DNA from: Candidatus Servula neotermitis
GTDB taxonomy: Bacteria; Actinomycetota; Actinomycetes; Actinomycetales; Bifidobacteriaceae
Direction of reading: 5' to 3'
Length of the DNA stretch: 32,090 nt
Assembly (NCBI GenBank): GCA_031281695.1
Contig: JAITFB010000017.1
Span: forward strand, 1 to 32,090
Within the stretch, counting starts at the first letter, position 1, and each line of letters starts with the position of its first letter. The notes below the pieces were generated by a model. It ran no database searches, was not told the origin of the DNA, and was given only the letters and a program-made list of their open reading frames with translations. The position numbers and the translations under genes were made by a program. This document shows, piece by piece, positions 1 through 9,718 of this stretch.

Positions 1-468
1 GGAGCGGGATTCGCTGGAACTAAAGAAATTTCCGACTTACACGCTGAAGACCAATCAGCTTTTGGCGATGCGGCGGCGGCAAAATTACAAGCCCAAATCG
101 ATAATCAGGCCAATAAAAATGAGGTGGTAGATCAATTATTCGGCTCAACCGATTTTTCCAACAGTATCGTTCGCGCGATGGTTCAAGGTTTTCAATTTTC
201 CAAGGATGTGGATAGTTTTGCTGGAACAGCCCAAAAATACTTCGACCGAATTTTGGACATTTGGCAAACTCGGGATTTTCAAAACGCTGAAACTTTGGCC
301 AAGCAACTTTATCCATTCCAGTCCGTTACGCCTGAAACTTTACAGATAGGAGAAACTTGGTTGTTAGAGCATCCAACGGCTCCGCGTGCCTTAGTTCGGC
401 TGATTGAGGAAAATATTTTTATTACGCGCCGGGCTCTAAAAGTGCAAGCGTCTCGCCGACCACAGTAG
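1..468 (+). CDS. pepN: C-terminal fragment of aminopeptidase N-like protein (truncated by window edge)
   Basis: Frame 1 is open from base 1 to the stop at 468 (GAGFAGTKEISDLHAEDQSAFGDAAAAKLQAQIDNQ...APRALVRLIEENIFITRRALKVQASRRPQ). It resembles the ERAP1-like C-terminal domain of actinobacterial aminopeptidase N. The listed ORF start at 124 is an internal GTG. Confidence 0.55.
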   Translation, partial: GAGFAGTKEISDLHAEDQSAFGDAAAAKLQAQIDNQANKNEVVDQLFGSTDFSNSIVRAMVQGFQFSKDVDSFAGTAQKYFDRILDIWQTRDFQNAETLAKQLYPFQSVTPETLQIGETWLLEHPTAPRALVRLIEENIFITRRALKVQASRRPQ

Positions 469-1705
469 CTGAACCGCTAACCAAAATCAGGCCTTTTTGT
501 TCAGGATGTTCTGACTGAAATTTTTCTAACCTAGTCACAGCTTGAGCCAGAGCTTGATTAACGCTAGCGGCGGTTTCAAAATCAGAACTGGAAAAATCCG
601 CTGGCAACAGTTTTACTAGCTGATCGGCTGGTAAAGCCCGCGGAGATTTAGATTGAGTCAAAACCAAATAATCCGCCAGCTTCGCAAAAGTAGTCAACAT
701 CGGCTGGACATCCTTTTCTTGCAAAATTCCTACTACCGCAATCAAATAATCATAATCCAGATATTCTCGAACCGCTTCCGCCAACACCGCCACCCCGGCT
801 GGATTATGCGCAATATCCACCACAATAGCTGGTTCTTGAGAGATTTGCTGTAAACGCCCAGGCACGAACACTTTGCTAAAGGTATCGTCCAAAAGCTGCT
901 GGTCCAGCGGTCCGAAAATGCTTTCGACTGCCAAAATGGCTGCGACCATATTGTCAATTTGGTAACGACCGCGCATCGCCAACTGAATAGTTTTGGGCTC
1001 AGCGTTTTCCACTCTCAACAATGGCGCTTTGAGTTTACTAGCCGCAGCTTCGACGACCTTCCGCGCTGCTGGCAATTGTTTTTGCACCACAGCTGGCACT
1101 TGAGGTTTGATTATTCCGGCTTTTTCGCTGGCAATAGATTCCAAAGTGTTGCCCAAATATTCAGTATGGTCGATGTCGATGCTGGTAATAATCGAGACTT
1201 CAGGAGTAATCAAATTGGTGGCGTCCCAACTTCCGCCCATGCCCACTTCAATCACTGCAAAAGCTACCGCTTCATCGGAAAAATAGCGAAAAGCCATCAA
1301 CACGATGAATTCAAAATAGCTGATTTTAGGTTGCGTTTTCGAAACAGTGGCGTCTTGATCGACCAGCTCAACATAAGGCAAAACCGCATTATATAAGTCA
1401 ATAAAATCGGCATCGCTAATATCGTGCCCATTAATTTTGATCCGCTCATTGATTCTCACTAAATGCGGGCTAGTGAAGAGTCCCACCTTGAAACCTAAAT
1501 TTTGAATCAAAGCCGCAGTAAAGTAAGCCGTCGAAGTTTTACCGTTAGTTCCCGTAATGTGCACTGATTTGAAATCATGTTCGGGATGGTTCATTAACTC
1601 CAAAGCCTGTTCCACCCTCACCAAACTGGGGTCGAATTTTGACTCTGAGGCCCGGGATTGCATAGCTTGTATAATTTTTGTAACCGAGTTATGAAATTGT
1701 GTCAT
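422..1705 (-). CDS. folC: Bifunctional folylpolyglutamate synthase/dihydrofolate synthase
   Basis: Mur-ligase-like ATP-binding motif HITGTNGKTSTA, plus SYFEFIVLMAFRYFS, VIEVGMGGSWDATN and DIAHNPAG. Confidence 0.93.
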   Translation of the reverse strand: MTQFHNSVTKIIQAMQSRASESKFDPSLVRVEQALELMNHPEHDFKSVHITGTNGKTSTAYFTAALIQNLGFKVGLFTSPHLVRINERIKINGHDISDADFIDLYNAVLPYVELVDQDATVSKTQPKISYFEFIVLMAFRYFSDEAVAFAVIEVGMGGSWDATNLITPEVSIITSIDIDHTEYLGNTLESIASEKAGIIKPQVPAVVQKQLPAARKVVEAAASKLKAPLLRVENAEPKTIQLAMRGRYQIDNMVAAILAVESIFGPLDQQLLDDTFSKVFVPGRLQQISQEPAIVVDIAHNPAGVAVLAEAVREYLDYDYLIAVVGILQEKDVQPMLTTFAKLADYLVLTQSKSPRALPADQLVKLLPADFSSSDFETAASVNQALAQAVTRLEKFQSEHPEQKGLILVSGSATVVGETLALLEPGA

Positions 1706-1711
1706 ATCCTT

Positions 1712-1717
1712 AGTCTA
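1712..1717 (-). promoter_or_regulatory. -10 box TAGACT of a probable leaderless folC transcript
   Basis: TAGACT followed by exactly 6 nt (aaggat) and then ATG; no Shine-Dalgarno. Confidence 0.55.
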
Positions 1718-1730
1718 AGTCGGAGTTGGC

Positions 1731-1736
1731 TAAGAT
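1731..1736 (+). promoter_or_regulatory. -10 box TAAGAT of a probable leaderless transcript for the 1743 gene
   Basis: TAAGAT followed by 6 nt (aatgga) and then GTG at 1743. Confidence 0.5.
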
Positions 1737-1742
1737 AATGGA

Positions 1743-4061
1743 GTGGACATCACTTGGATTGACTTAATTTGGCCCACATTTGTGACGTTTTTAGTAGTGT
1801 ATTTGCCTGGAGTTTTGGTCGGAATTGCTGGACGTTTACCATGGTCAACCAGCTTGGCTTTCGCGCCGATCTTTAGCATACTTATTTATTGCGTCCCACC
1901 TCTGTTTTTGGAGCCGCTTGGGGTTTGGTGGACTGCCTGGGTACCGGTTATATCGACCGTGGCAGTACTCATTATGGTTGCGGCAACGCTTTGGATAGTG
2001 CAGCGTAAAAGTGCTTTTAAAATTCCGAGCTTGAAACAGGTTTTTTCTCAATCGGAGATTTTTTCTAGAACTAATTGGTTGCTTTTAGCTGGGGCAGGTT
2101 TAGCTTTGAGCGTGTTCATTGTTGTTATGCTGTGGAGCGTGAGCGCGCCTTGGATGGTGACTAACAATTATGATACCGCTTTTCATCTTAACGCGACTGA
2201 GCATATCATTCATGTCGGACGTGCTTCGAGTTTTACCTTACGTGGCCAAATTATGGGGGCGGGGCTAAATTTTTATCCAGCAGCCTGGCATACTTTAGCC
2301 GCAATTGTAGCTACCTTGACGGGAATAGAGATGATGCCAGCTTTCTATGCGCTGATGTTTATTGTTTGCGCAGTAGTTTGGCCTTTATCGTTGGTTTATT
2401 TAACCCGTAAGGTGTTTGGGCCGAATACTATGCGCGAGTTGATTGTTTTCGCGCTTTCAATGATGTTTTGCGGAATTCCCTATCTCATGATCGATTGGGG
2501 ATCCCTCTATCCCACCTTACTGTCTTATTGCATAGCCCCACTCGTGTTAGGCGCAGGATATTCTGCAATTCGAACTCTGGCCTATGGCAATATAAGAACA
2601 AAGAACAAAGAACAAAGAATAAAGAATGACGAAGAAACAGAAATCAGAAGACAGCCTACAGAAGACAGCCTACAGTATCAGGGCGTCAGTACCTCTGGCT
2701 CTGCTGCTGAAGATCATTCTGATCTGTCATCTGACATCTGTCATCTGACATCCGCCAATAAACTTTTACAACCTCTAATCTTGTTCGTCCTCAGCTCGGT
2801 CGCATTGTTTTTCGCTCAACCTAGGACGATTTTTATGGTGTTGGTGGCTCTGCTTCCATATTTAATTGTGCAATTCCCTCAAATTTATTCGAGTTTAATT
2901 AAGTCTCGCGGACCTAAATTTGTCAAAGGATTTTGGATCACTGTAGCTGGACTAGCTGTAATTTTAGTTGGCATGTTGTTATTGTTCATTAAATTAATTT
3001 ATGGACTCTCGCGTCCTATAGAAGACCGACTCAATGGTCCACAAGCCGTTCCGACCAACACCTGGTATGAGTCGTTGTTTTATATGATTTCTATTACAGT
3101 TCGTCGTTCCAGCGGCCCATTACAATCAGTAGATTGGTTGGTTTTGGCGCTTTTATTATTAGGGATAGTCGCTTTAATAGTGTCGAAAAAACAACGTTGG
3201 ATTATTTTCGGATTTTTGGCTGTTGGAGCTCTGTTTGTCATGGCTAGTAGTTTTTCGGATAATTTTTCTAAAATTATGACTGCGCTTTGGTATAAAGACC
3301 AACGACGTATTCAAGTTTTTACTATTGTGATGGCGATTCCCATCATTGCTTATGGTTTAAATTATCTTATCGAATCGATTAGTAAAAGTGCATCCGAGCA
3401 ACTAAAGTTATTGCGTCGGCCGATGATTCTAAGAACTATTGCTGGAACTATGTTATTAGGTTTAGTTGCGAACTCTTTATTGACTCCAGCGGCTTGGGAC
3501 ATGCGGTTTCGACTTTGGGGGACTACAGAAGCTTGGAATTTCGATTCTGGCGAGAATCCCAAACCATTGTTGCTTAGCTTAGATGATTATAAAGTTATTT
3601 ATGAGTTGCCTAAGTATATGGAACCATTTGGAGAACGTTATATTGGCAATCCTTGGGACGGATCTGCTTTCGCCCAAGGTCTGGTTTCGCGGAGTGCTTA
3701 CCTTGCCGCTTTAGATGGAAACTGGAAAATCAAAACGCTTTGGTTGACTCAAAATTGGGAAGTCTTAGCGCAATATGATCAACCCAGCCACTCTATTGAA
3801 TATTATGATTCTATTTGGGGGGATAAAGAATTGGAGGCAATTTATCCAGATTACGATAAATATCGAGCCTGCCGATATTTAGTTCGCGATGGAAAAGTGA
3901 AGTATCTTTTGCATTTAGGTAATAGTATCGAACCTCAGAATATTAAATCGGCGCGTTTTCAAAACATTCAACCTTTGGATAAGGGGTTTGAGGAACTTTA
4001 TCGCTCAAGAAGTTCAGCGCTTTACCGAATCACCGCTTGCGATAATTGGGTAAGTAGTTAG
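1743..4061 (+). CDS. Polytopic membrane protein, DUF6541-like (putative glycosyltransferase/cell-envelope protein)
   Basis: 772 aa with many hydrophobic segments and a globular C-terminus. Interrupted in-frame by a polar repeat-encoded segment (NIRTKNKEQRIKNDEETEIRRQPTEDSLQYQ...). Confidence 0.6.
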   Translation: MDITWIDLIWPTFVTFLVVYLPGVLVGIAGRLPWSTSLAFAPIFSILIYCVPPLFLEPLGVWWTAWVPVISTVAVLIMVAATLWIVQRKSAFKIPSLKQVFSQSEIFSRTNWLLLAGAGLALSVFIVVMLWSVSAPWMVTNNYDTAFHLNATEHIIHVGRASSFTLRGQIMGAGLNFYPAAWHTLAAIVATLTGIEMMPAFYALMFIVCAVVWPLSLVYLTRKVFGPNTMRELIVFALSMMFCGIPYLMIDWGSLYPTLLSYCIAPLVLGAGYSAIRTLAYGNIRTKNKEQRIKNDEETEIRRQPTEDSLQYQGVSTSGSAAEDHSDLSSDICHLTSANKLLQPLILFVLSSVALFFAQPRTIFMVLVALLPYLIVQFPQIYSSLIKSRGPKFVKGFWITVAGLAVILVGMLLLFIKLIYGLSRPIEDRLNGPQAVPTNTWYESLFYMISITVRRSSGPLQSVDWLVLALLLLGIVALIVSKKQRWIIFGFLAVGALFVMASSFSDNFSKIMTALWYKDQRRIQVFTIVMAIPIIAYGLNYLIESISKSASEQLKLLRRPMILRTIAGTMLLGLVANSLLTPAAWDMRFRLWGTTEAWNFDSGENPKPLLLSLDDYKVIYELPKYMEPFGERYIGNPWDGSAFAQGLVSRSAYLAALDGNWKIKTLWLTQNWEVLAQYDQPSHSIEYYDSIWGDKELEAIYPDYDKYRACRYLVRDGKVKYLLHLGNSIEPQNIKSARFQNIQPLDKGFEELYRSRSSALYRITACDNWVSS
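2594..2756. repeat. Heptanucleotide repeat insertion inside a membrane-protein ORF
   Basis: (aagaaca)x3-aagaata-aagaatg, then (agaagacagcctac)x2, then (ctgtcatctgacat)x2. All periods are 7 or 14 nt, and the last two blocks are imperfect inverted repeats of each other. Confidence 0.8.
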
Positions 4062-4123
4062 CTGCTAGCTCAGATTGTTTTACTGAAACATAAGTCGCTC
4101 CAACAGCAAGATTTCATGGTTGC

Positions 4124-4151
4124 TTATTGATTATTGATAACTAATAACTGC
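4124..4151. repeat. Heptanucleotide array overlapping the trxB stop codon
   Basis: ttattga-ttattga-taactaa-taactgc. Confidence 0.6.
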
Positions 4152-5091
4152 GAGCGAAACGAGCGTTAATAAGATCTTTTGCAGCTTTACAACCGGAAGC
4201 TGCGGCGGTAATGGCTTGGCGATAAGTTGGGTCAGTAATGTCGCCAGCTGCATAAATATTTGGATTGGATGTGCGCTGACCTTTGAATAATTTAATGTAG
4301 CCTTGATTATCTAGTTCTACCAGATTTTGAACAACTGAACTGTTAGGAACGTGTCCAATCGCCACAAAAACGCCATCGACTGTCAAATGATTGGAAGCGC
4401 CGATGATTTCCGTGTTCGGTTTGGCTTGTAAGTTTAGGGTAGTTACCGCGTTTTCATTTCCTACAATTTCCTTAACCAAAGCATTTAGAACATAAGAGAT
4501 TTTGGGTTCTTGCTTGACTCGATCTTGTAAAATTTCCGAGGCTCTTAATTGATCACGACGATGGACGATGTAAACTTTTGCGGCGAATTCTGCAAGGAAA
4601 AGAGCTTCTTCTAAAGCTGTATCTCCTCCACCTATAACTGCGACAATTTTGTTTTTAAAGAAAAAACCATCGCAAGTCGCGCAATACGAAACGCCTTTAC
4701 CTGCATATTTATTTTCGCCGACAGCTTTTAGTTTTTTGTAAGTCCCGCCCATGGCCAAAATTAAGGACGAAGTTTCGAATTTTTGGTCGGCGGTTTCGAC
4801 TGTAAATTTATTATTTCCAGTAATCTGAGTGATTTTTTGGGCATTTTCGTAAATTATTTCAGTCCCAAATTTTTCGGCTTGTATTTGCATTTCTCCCATC
4901 AATTTTGGTCCGGAAATCCCTTGGGGAAATCCTGGAAAATTTTCAATCAGGGGAGTGTTCATTAAAGCTCCTCCAGGATTTAAGGAAGAAGCTATGAGAA
5001 GATGTTGGACGTCGGCTCGACCGAGATAAATTGAAGCTGTATATCCTGCCGGTCCTGATCCTATCACGATGGTTTCAAAAAATTTGGCCAT
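4141..5091 (-). CDS. trxB: Thioredoxin-disulfide reductase
   Basis: FAD motif GSGPAGYTASIYLGRA, redox motif CATCDG, NADPH motif GGGDTALEEA, AAGDITD. Confidence 0.95.
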   Translation of the reverse strand: MAKFFETIVIGSGPAGYTASIYLGRADVQHLLIASSLNPGGALMNTPLIENFPGFPQGISGPKLMGEMQIQAEKFGTEIIYENAQKITQITGNNKFTVETADQKFETSSLILAMGGTYKKLKAVGENKYAGKGVSYCATCDGFFFKNKIVAVIGGGDTALEEALFLAEFAAKVYIVHRRDQLRASEILQDRVKQEPKISYVLNALVKEIVGNENAVTTLNLQAKPNTEIIGASNHLTVDGVFVAIGHVPNSSVVQNLVELDNQGYIKLFKGQRTSNPNIYAAGDITDPTYRQAITAAASGCKAAKDLINARFARSY

Positions 5092-5103
5092 AACGAGGGT
5101 TAG

Positions 5104-5295
5104 TTATGAAAAGTCAATTGGAGTATTCGCGTTCGGAGTCGAGCTTTCGTTCCAAGGTTCGGCCCATGGATCGGTGTTCGATTGATACGCGTGGACTAGA
5201 TACGCTGCAATTACGCCAACGCCAACTCCAACCAAAAGACTGATTGCAGGGCTGACGTTTGGATGATGCCGACATTCTAAATCATTATTGCACAT
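5104..5295 (-). CDS. Small single-TM protein of unknown function
   Basis: ATG at 5295 is preceded by an aggag SD. 63 aa with one TM (AISLLVGVGVGVIAAYLVHAY) and four Cys/His near the N-terminus (MCNNDLECRHHPN). Lies just upstream of trxB on the same strand. Confidence 0.55.
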   Translation of the reverse strand: MCNNDLECRHHPNVSPAISLLVGVGVGVIAAYLVHAYQSNTDPWAEPWNESSTPNANTPIDFS

Positions 5296-5357
5296 TTTTC
5301 TCCTATCTAAATTAATCCTAACTAAAAAATGCTTTCCAAGAAATGAAAATCGCACAG

Positions 5358-5363
5358 TAAACT
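5358..5363 (+). promoter_or_regulatory. -10 box TAAACT of a probable leaderless transcript
   Basis: TAAACT plus 6 nt (gatggt) plus ATG at 5370. Confidence 0.5.
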
Positions 5364-5369
5364 GATGGT

Positions 5370-7022
5370 ATGGATCAGACTTCGGTCAATCAAAATTTTA
5401 ATCCTCTTGGAACTCGATTGGTTTTCCGTTTAGGTATCGTTTCGCTAATCGCAAGTGCAGTTGTTTTCGTAAGCGGTTTAGTTTTGTCTTGGGTTCTTTA
5501 TTCGACCAGCTCGGTCAATATTGAGACTGGGAAGGGTGCTTCCGATTATTTTGTTATTACTGACAATTATTTTCTTACTTCAATCAACGAAAATGTCACA
5601 GTTGAAGTAGAGGGTGACTCTGGGGAAGAAGTCATTTTAGTTTTAGGTCGAGCAGCTGATGTTTTTCCCTTCGTTGAAGATTTTCGATATACTTTAATTA
5701 CTGGGTTTCAAGATCTCAATCAAGTCTCTTCCACGACGGGAAATCTATCTGGTTCAGTTAAGAACCAACAAGTTCAAATCCAGAATTTTCGTCAGAAATT
5801 TATTAACTCAGACATGTGGATCTCTCGATCTGCTGGAGCGTTTGCGACTTTGGAATATTCTCCTGGACAATCTAACGGTCAAAATTTAGTTTTCGCCGCT
5901 TTTTCGCCCCCCGGTCAAGCTTTCTCAATGTCGATTTCTTTTACTCGAACAATTTCAAGTCAAATAATTGGTTTCTTCGGGTTCTTTTGTGCTTTGTTTC
6001 TAATTATTGGTATACTATTAATTATGGTCTATCGTCGTCAAAAACCCCTGTTGGTTATGGTTTTGGCTATAGTTTGTTTGGTTACTAATGTAAGTTGTAC
6101 TACGGCTCCTAAAGTTAAAAAACCTGTTGATGATCAAATTGGAATAGAGTATCCCAATTTGACTCTATCTCAAGTTCAAACTATCGTTGATCGGACTATT
6201 GGCATAGCTGATACGGCCCATAAAGAAAAATCTGAAAAACTATTAGAACAAAGGTTTACTGGCCCAGCCTTAGCCCTTCGTAAAAGCCAGCAAAAAGTGA
6301 ATCTCAAACTGAAAAAAATCAGTGATGAATCGGTCATCCCTAATCAATTAAGATCGGTCGTGATCGATAATCAAGTTAGTTGGCCGCGTTATTTCATGGT
6401 GATCACTGAACCTACGGAAAATTTGAGCTCCGAAAAAATGTTACTATATATTCAAGAATCTCCAACGGATGACTATAAAATATGGGCTATCACCCGTTTA
6501 TTCAGCGGAGTTGTATTGCCTTCATTTGATGCTGATGTAATCGGCACTCATCCGATCGACAACAAAACCTTTGATTTACGTAATAAGCCCATTGAGGTTT
6601 TGGCTCAATATGCTGACCTCTTGGAAAAGTCAGAAAGTTCAAAGTATTTTGATAATTTTACTGAAGATATGCTTCAAGAACAAATGCGCCAACAATTTTC
6701 TAAGGAGGTTGAAAGCGAAGCTTCCCAAAAACAAACTTTCAAAGTGGTAGGAGATTCAATTTACGGTTTTCATTCAGTTGATGGCGGTGGGTTGTTTTTT
6801 GGACGAATTGACTCAAAATGGACTCGTGATGCTGGAAAAAATCGTTTAGCTGTAGCGGCAAATGAAGAAGAAGACATTTTACTAGGCCAACAAGCTGCTA
6901 AACAGAAAATCGAAGCTACTTACGAACATATGGTCGCAATTTATATTCCACCTTCTGGATCGACTAACAAGTTTCAAGTCTTTGCGGCAGAGCGATACCC
7001 CATTAAAGTAACGCCCAAGTAG
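5370..7022 (+). CDS. Conserved membrane-anchored protein with Cys-containing hydrophobic segment, DUF8094-like
   Basis: 550 aa, N-terminal TM, second TM followed by a lipobox-like VTNVSCTTAP, large extracytoplasmic C-terminal region. Confidence 0.5.
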   Translation: MDQTSVNQNFNPLGTRLVFRLGIVSLIASAVVFVSGLVLSWVLYSTSSVNIETGKGASDYFVITDNYFLTSINENVTVEVEGDSGEEVILVLGRAADVFPFVEDFRYTLITGFQDLNQVSSTTGNLSGSVKNQQVQIQNFRQKFINSDMWISRSAGAFATLEYSPGQSNGQNLVFAAFSPPGQAFSMSISFTRTISSQIIGFFGFFCALFLIIGILLIMVYRRQKPLLVMVLAIVCLVTNVSCTTAPKVKKPVDDQIGIEYPNLTLSQVQTIVDRTIGIADTAHKEKSEKLLEQRFTGPALALRKSQQKVNLKLKKISDESVIPNQLRSVVIDNQVSWPRYFMVITEPTENLSSEKMLLYIQESPTDDYKIWAITRLFSGVVLPSFDADVIGTHPIDNKTFDLRNKPIEVLAQYADLLEKSESSKYFDNFTEDMLQEQMRQQFSKEVESEASQKQTFKVVGDSIYGFHSVDGGGLFFGRIDSKWTRDAGKNRLAVAANEEEDILLGQQAAKQKIEATYEHMVAIYIPPSGSTNKFQVFAAERYPIKVTPK

Positions 7023-7229
7023 AGAAACGCAAATTGCGATGCGCTGACATTGTTACAATCATGGAGGATTATTTACGAATATAAGCGTAAACATGAATCA
7101 GCTACCCAATCGCTTAACTTAATTCACTAATCGAATTCTAGGAGTGAGACTTTCAAATTGGCTTAGGACTGTCCGCTTGATGGCCTAATTCTTGATAAAT
7201 TGCTTAAGCTGTCGAACTGTAGCTTTAAA

Positions 7230-7667
7230 TTACGCAGCGTTGACTAAAGCCTGAGCGATTTCGTCGAGTTTCCCCTGATCATATTCGTTAAATTCGATTT
7301 TATAGACTGGAGCTGCCTTTTTGGCTCCTGCTTCGGTTAATATAGCATCGAAATCATCGGCAGCTTTGCAATACATGTAGTCATAAGAAGTGTCACCCGA
7401 TCCTAAAACTGCATATACTTTACCAGCTAAATCAATGTCTTTCAAGTCTTCGTAAAAGTCTTGAATATCGTCAGGCAATTCGCCTTGCCCATAAGTATAA
7501 GTTGCGACAACTAGGATGTCAAAGTTTTTGAAGTCCTCCGCTTTAGCGTCATTGACATCAGTCAATTCAACCTCCGCGCCGGCTTTTTTCAATGATTCTT
7601 GAAACGCTTGCGCAATTTCTTCGGTGTTTCCAGTCATGGTCGCATAAACGATTTTGGCATTTGCCAT
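7230..7667 (-). CDS. Flavodoxin
   Basis: MANAKIVYATMTGNTEEIAQAF, ATYTYGQGELPDD, GSGDTSYDYMYCKAAD. SD aaagga upstream of ATG at 7667. Confidence 0.92.
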   Translation of the reverse strand: MANAKIVYATMTGNTEEIAQAFQESLKKAGAEVELTDVNDAKAEDFKNFDILVVATYTYGQGELPDDIQDFYEDLKDIDLAGKVYAVLGSGDTSYDYMYCKAADDFDAILTEAGAKKAAPVYKIEFNEYDQGKLDEIAQALVNAA

Positions 7668-8080
7668 ATTGTGTCCTTTCTTAAACCTAATAAAGTTTAC
7701 TCCTAAGAACGATTGGTTAACCAAATTAATTCAACAAATTTGATGCATTAATTTGGATAGGGGAGTTTACGATGCCCTAGGATGCAAAATAGGCGTGATA
7801 CGTGCAATATACAACTATAAACAATCTAACAGCCCATCTCGATTGGAGAAAATGATGTTTAGTTTGTTAGGGATAAATCAGTTGATTTCAACGCAGACTA
7901 TTCACAGTATTTTGAACTTTGTGCAATTTTTCTAGCGCGCAATTTTTCCAGCAGGGGAAGCATTTATAAAGCATGGGTTGGGCATGATGAGAACAATTAG
8001 CCGTTTCAGGATTTTTTTCTTTTAGTGAAAAAGATTTAGAGTAACCAAGGTTTTGAAAGATGCATTATGAATGAATTTAT

Positions 8081-9718
8081 CTATTCCCACTCGATAGTAC
8101 CAGGCGGTTTAGAAGTTATATCTAACACAACTCGATTGATTTCTGGAACTTGATTAGTAACTTGAGTAGCAATTTTGGAAAGTAGTTGGTGAGGTAATTC
8201 GGAAAAATCGGCAGTCATAGCGTCTTCGGAATCGACGGGTCTAATCACTAAAGGATAACCATAGGTTCTGCCGTCCCCTTGAACTCCCACGCTACGAACT
8301 TTAGATAAGAGGACTATTGGGCATTGCCAAATCCGATCATCGAATCCAGCCTCGGTTAAGATAGAGCGTACGATTGAATCGGCTTTTCGTAAAATTTTCA
8401 ACTTAGTTTTATCGACATCTCCAATAATTCGAATGGCTAAACCTGGTCCGGGAAAAGGTTGGCGATTGACAATTGACTCAGGTACGCCTAATTCGCGACC
8501 GATATTGCGTACCTCGTCTTTGAATAAGTCTCGCAAAGGTTCAACTAATTTAAATTGTAAATCTTGAGGTAGTCCGCCGACATTATGATGGCTTTTAATA
8601 TTGTCGCCTACTCCGCCAGATTCCACCACATCAGGATACAAAGTTCCTTGAACTAAATATTTAATTGGTCGATTAGCTAGATCCGATCTGACCACCCTTT
8701 CGAACTCTCGAATGAACTTTTCACCGATGATTTTGCGTTTACATTCCGGATCTTCAATTTCTTTGAGTGCGGATAAAAAAACCTCTTCGCTATTAGTAGT
8801 AATCAAGTTCAGGTTCAAAGCTTGAGCGAAATCTTGTTCTACTTGTTCGCGTTCGCCTGATCGTAGTAGCCCATGGTCGACAAATATGCAAATTAATCGA
8901 TCGCCGATTGCTCGGTTGACTAGCGCTGCAGCGACCGCAGAATCTACCCCTCCCGAAAGTCCACAAATTGCTTTATTTTCAGGCCCGATTTGAGCACGGA
9001 TGTCTTTTAGTTTTTGTTCGATGATATTAGCTGGAGTCCAGTCAGCTTGCAGTTTGGCCTTTTTGAATAAGAAATTCCTAAAAACCTCTATGCCTGCTTC
9101 AGTATGTTTTACTTCAGGATGAAATTGAACGCCGTAAATTTTCAAGTCGTCATTTTCTATAGCTTCAACTGGCACCAATTCCGAACTGGCTGTACACTTA
9201 AATCCAGCCGGCGCTTTGGTAACACTTACCCGATGGCTCATCCATACAACCGCTTTGCGGTTAACAGGTAGGAATTGAGAATTAGGAATTAGTTGTGTTG
9301 GATTACCGTCAGCATTAGAGCCGCCAGCTGCTTCGCCGAGGATTTCGTTATTGTTAATTGTTCTACCAGTAGGAATCAGAGTTGAACCGTTGGTGGTAAT
9401 CAGAGTTTTGCCAAATTCACCATCGCTCAAGTTAGCCACAGTTCCTCCAAATACTTGAGCAATTTTTTGGAAACCATAGCATAAACCTAAAGTCGGAATT
9501 CCTAAATGCAAAATTCGCTCATCAAAATTCGGCGCATCGAAATCTAACACGTTCGCTGGTCCGCCAGTCAAAATCAAGGCTGCTGGATCAATTTTTTGAA
9601 TTTGTTCCAAAGAAACATCGTAACGCACAATTTCGGAATACACGCCTAATTCTCTGATTCGTCGCGCAATCAGTTGAGTATATTGCGCTCCAAAATCAAT
9701 AATTAAAACCGGTCTCAT
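8081..9718 (-). CDS. guaA: GMP synthase (glutamine-hydrolysing)
   Basis: GATase motif GLCYGFQ, ATP-PPase motif [16 protein letters not shown]-terminal [12 protein letters not shown]. Polar insertion near residues 118-155. Confidence 0.97.
   Translation of the reverse strand: MRPVLIIDFGAQYTQLIARRIRELGVYSEIVRYDVSLEQIQKIDPAALILTGGPANVLDFDAPNFDERILHLGIPTLGLCYGFQKIAQVFGGTVANLSDGEFGKTLITTNGSTLIPTGRTINNNEILGEAAGGSNADGNPTQLIPNSQFLPVNRKAVVWMSHRVSVTKAPAGFKCTASSELVPVEAIENDDLKIYGVQFHPEVKHTEAGIEVFRNFLFKKAKLQADWTPANIIEQKLKDIRAQIGPENKAICGLSGGVDSAVAAALVNRAIGDRLICIFVDHGLLRSGEREQVEQDFAQALNLNLITTNSEEVFLSALKEIEDPECKRKIIGEKFIREFERVVRSDLANRPIKYLVQGTLYPDVVESGGVGDNIKSHHNVGGLPQDLQFKLVEPLRDLFKDEVRNIGRELGVPESIVNRQPFPGPGLAIRIIGDVDKTKLKILRKADSIVRSILTEAGFDDRIWQCPIVLLSKVRSVGVQGDGRTYGYPLVIRPVDSEDAMTADFSELPHQLLSKIATQVTNQVPEINRVVLDITSKPPGTIEWE
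9270..9292. repeat. Heptanucleotide array inside guaA
   Basis: aggaatt-gagaatt-aggaatt-ag, coding for part of the extra loop [11 protein letters not shown]. Confidence 0.65.

Noticed and set aside
742-1396. ORFs antisense to or out-of-frame with folC (742-957 -, 959-1396 +, 653-853 +)
   Set aside because: Fully contained in the strong folC CDS; no start signals or recognisable protein families.
2594-2756. CRISPR-like array interpretation of the repeated blocks
   Set aside because: Units are 7/14 nt tandem repeats without spacers; no cas genes in the window.
7753-7935. 60-aa ORF in the flavodoxin-guaA intergenic region
   Set aside because: No SD, no leaderless -10 at the expected spacing, no recognisable family; treated as chance.
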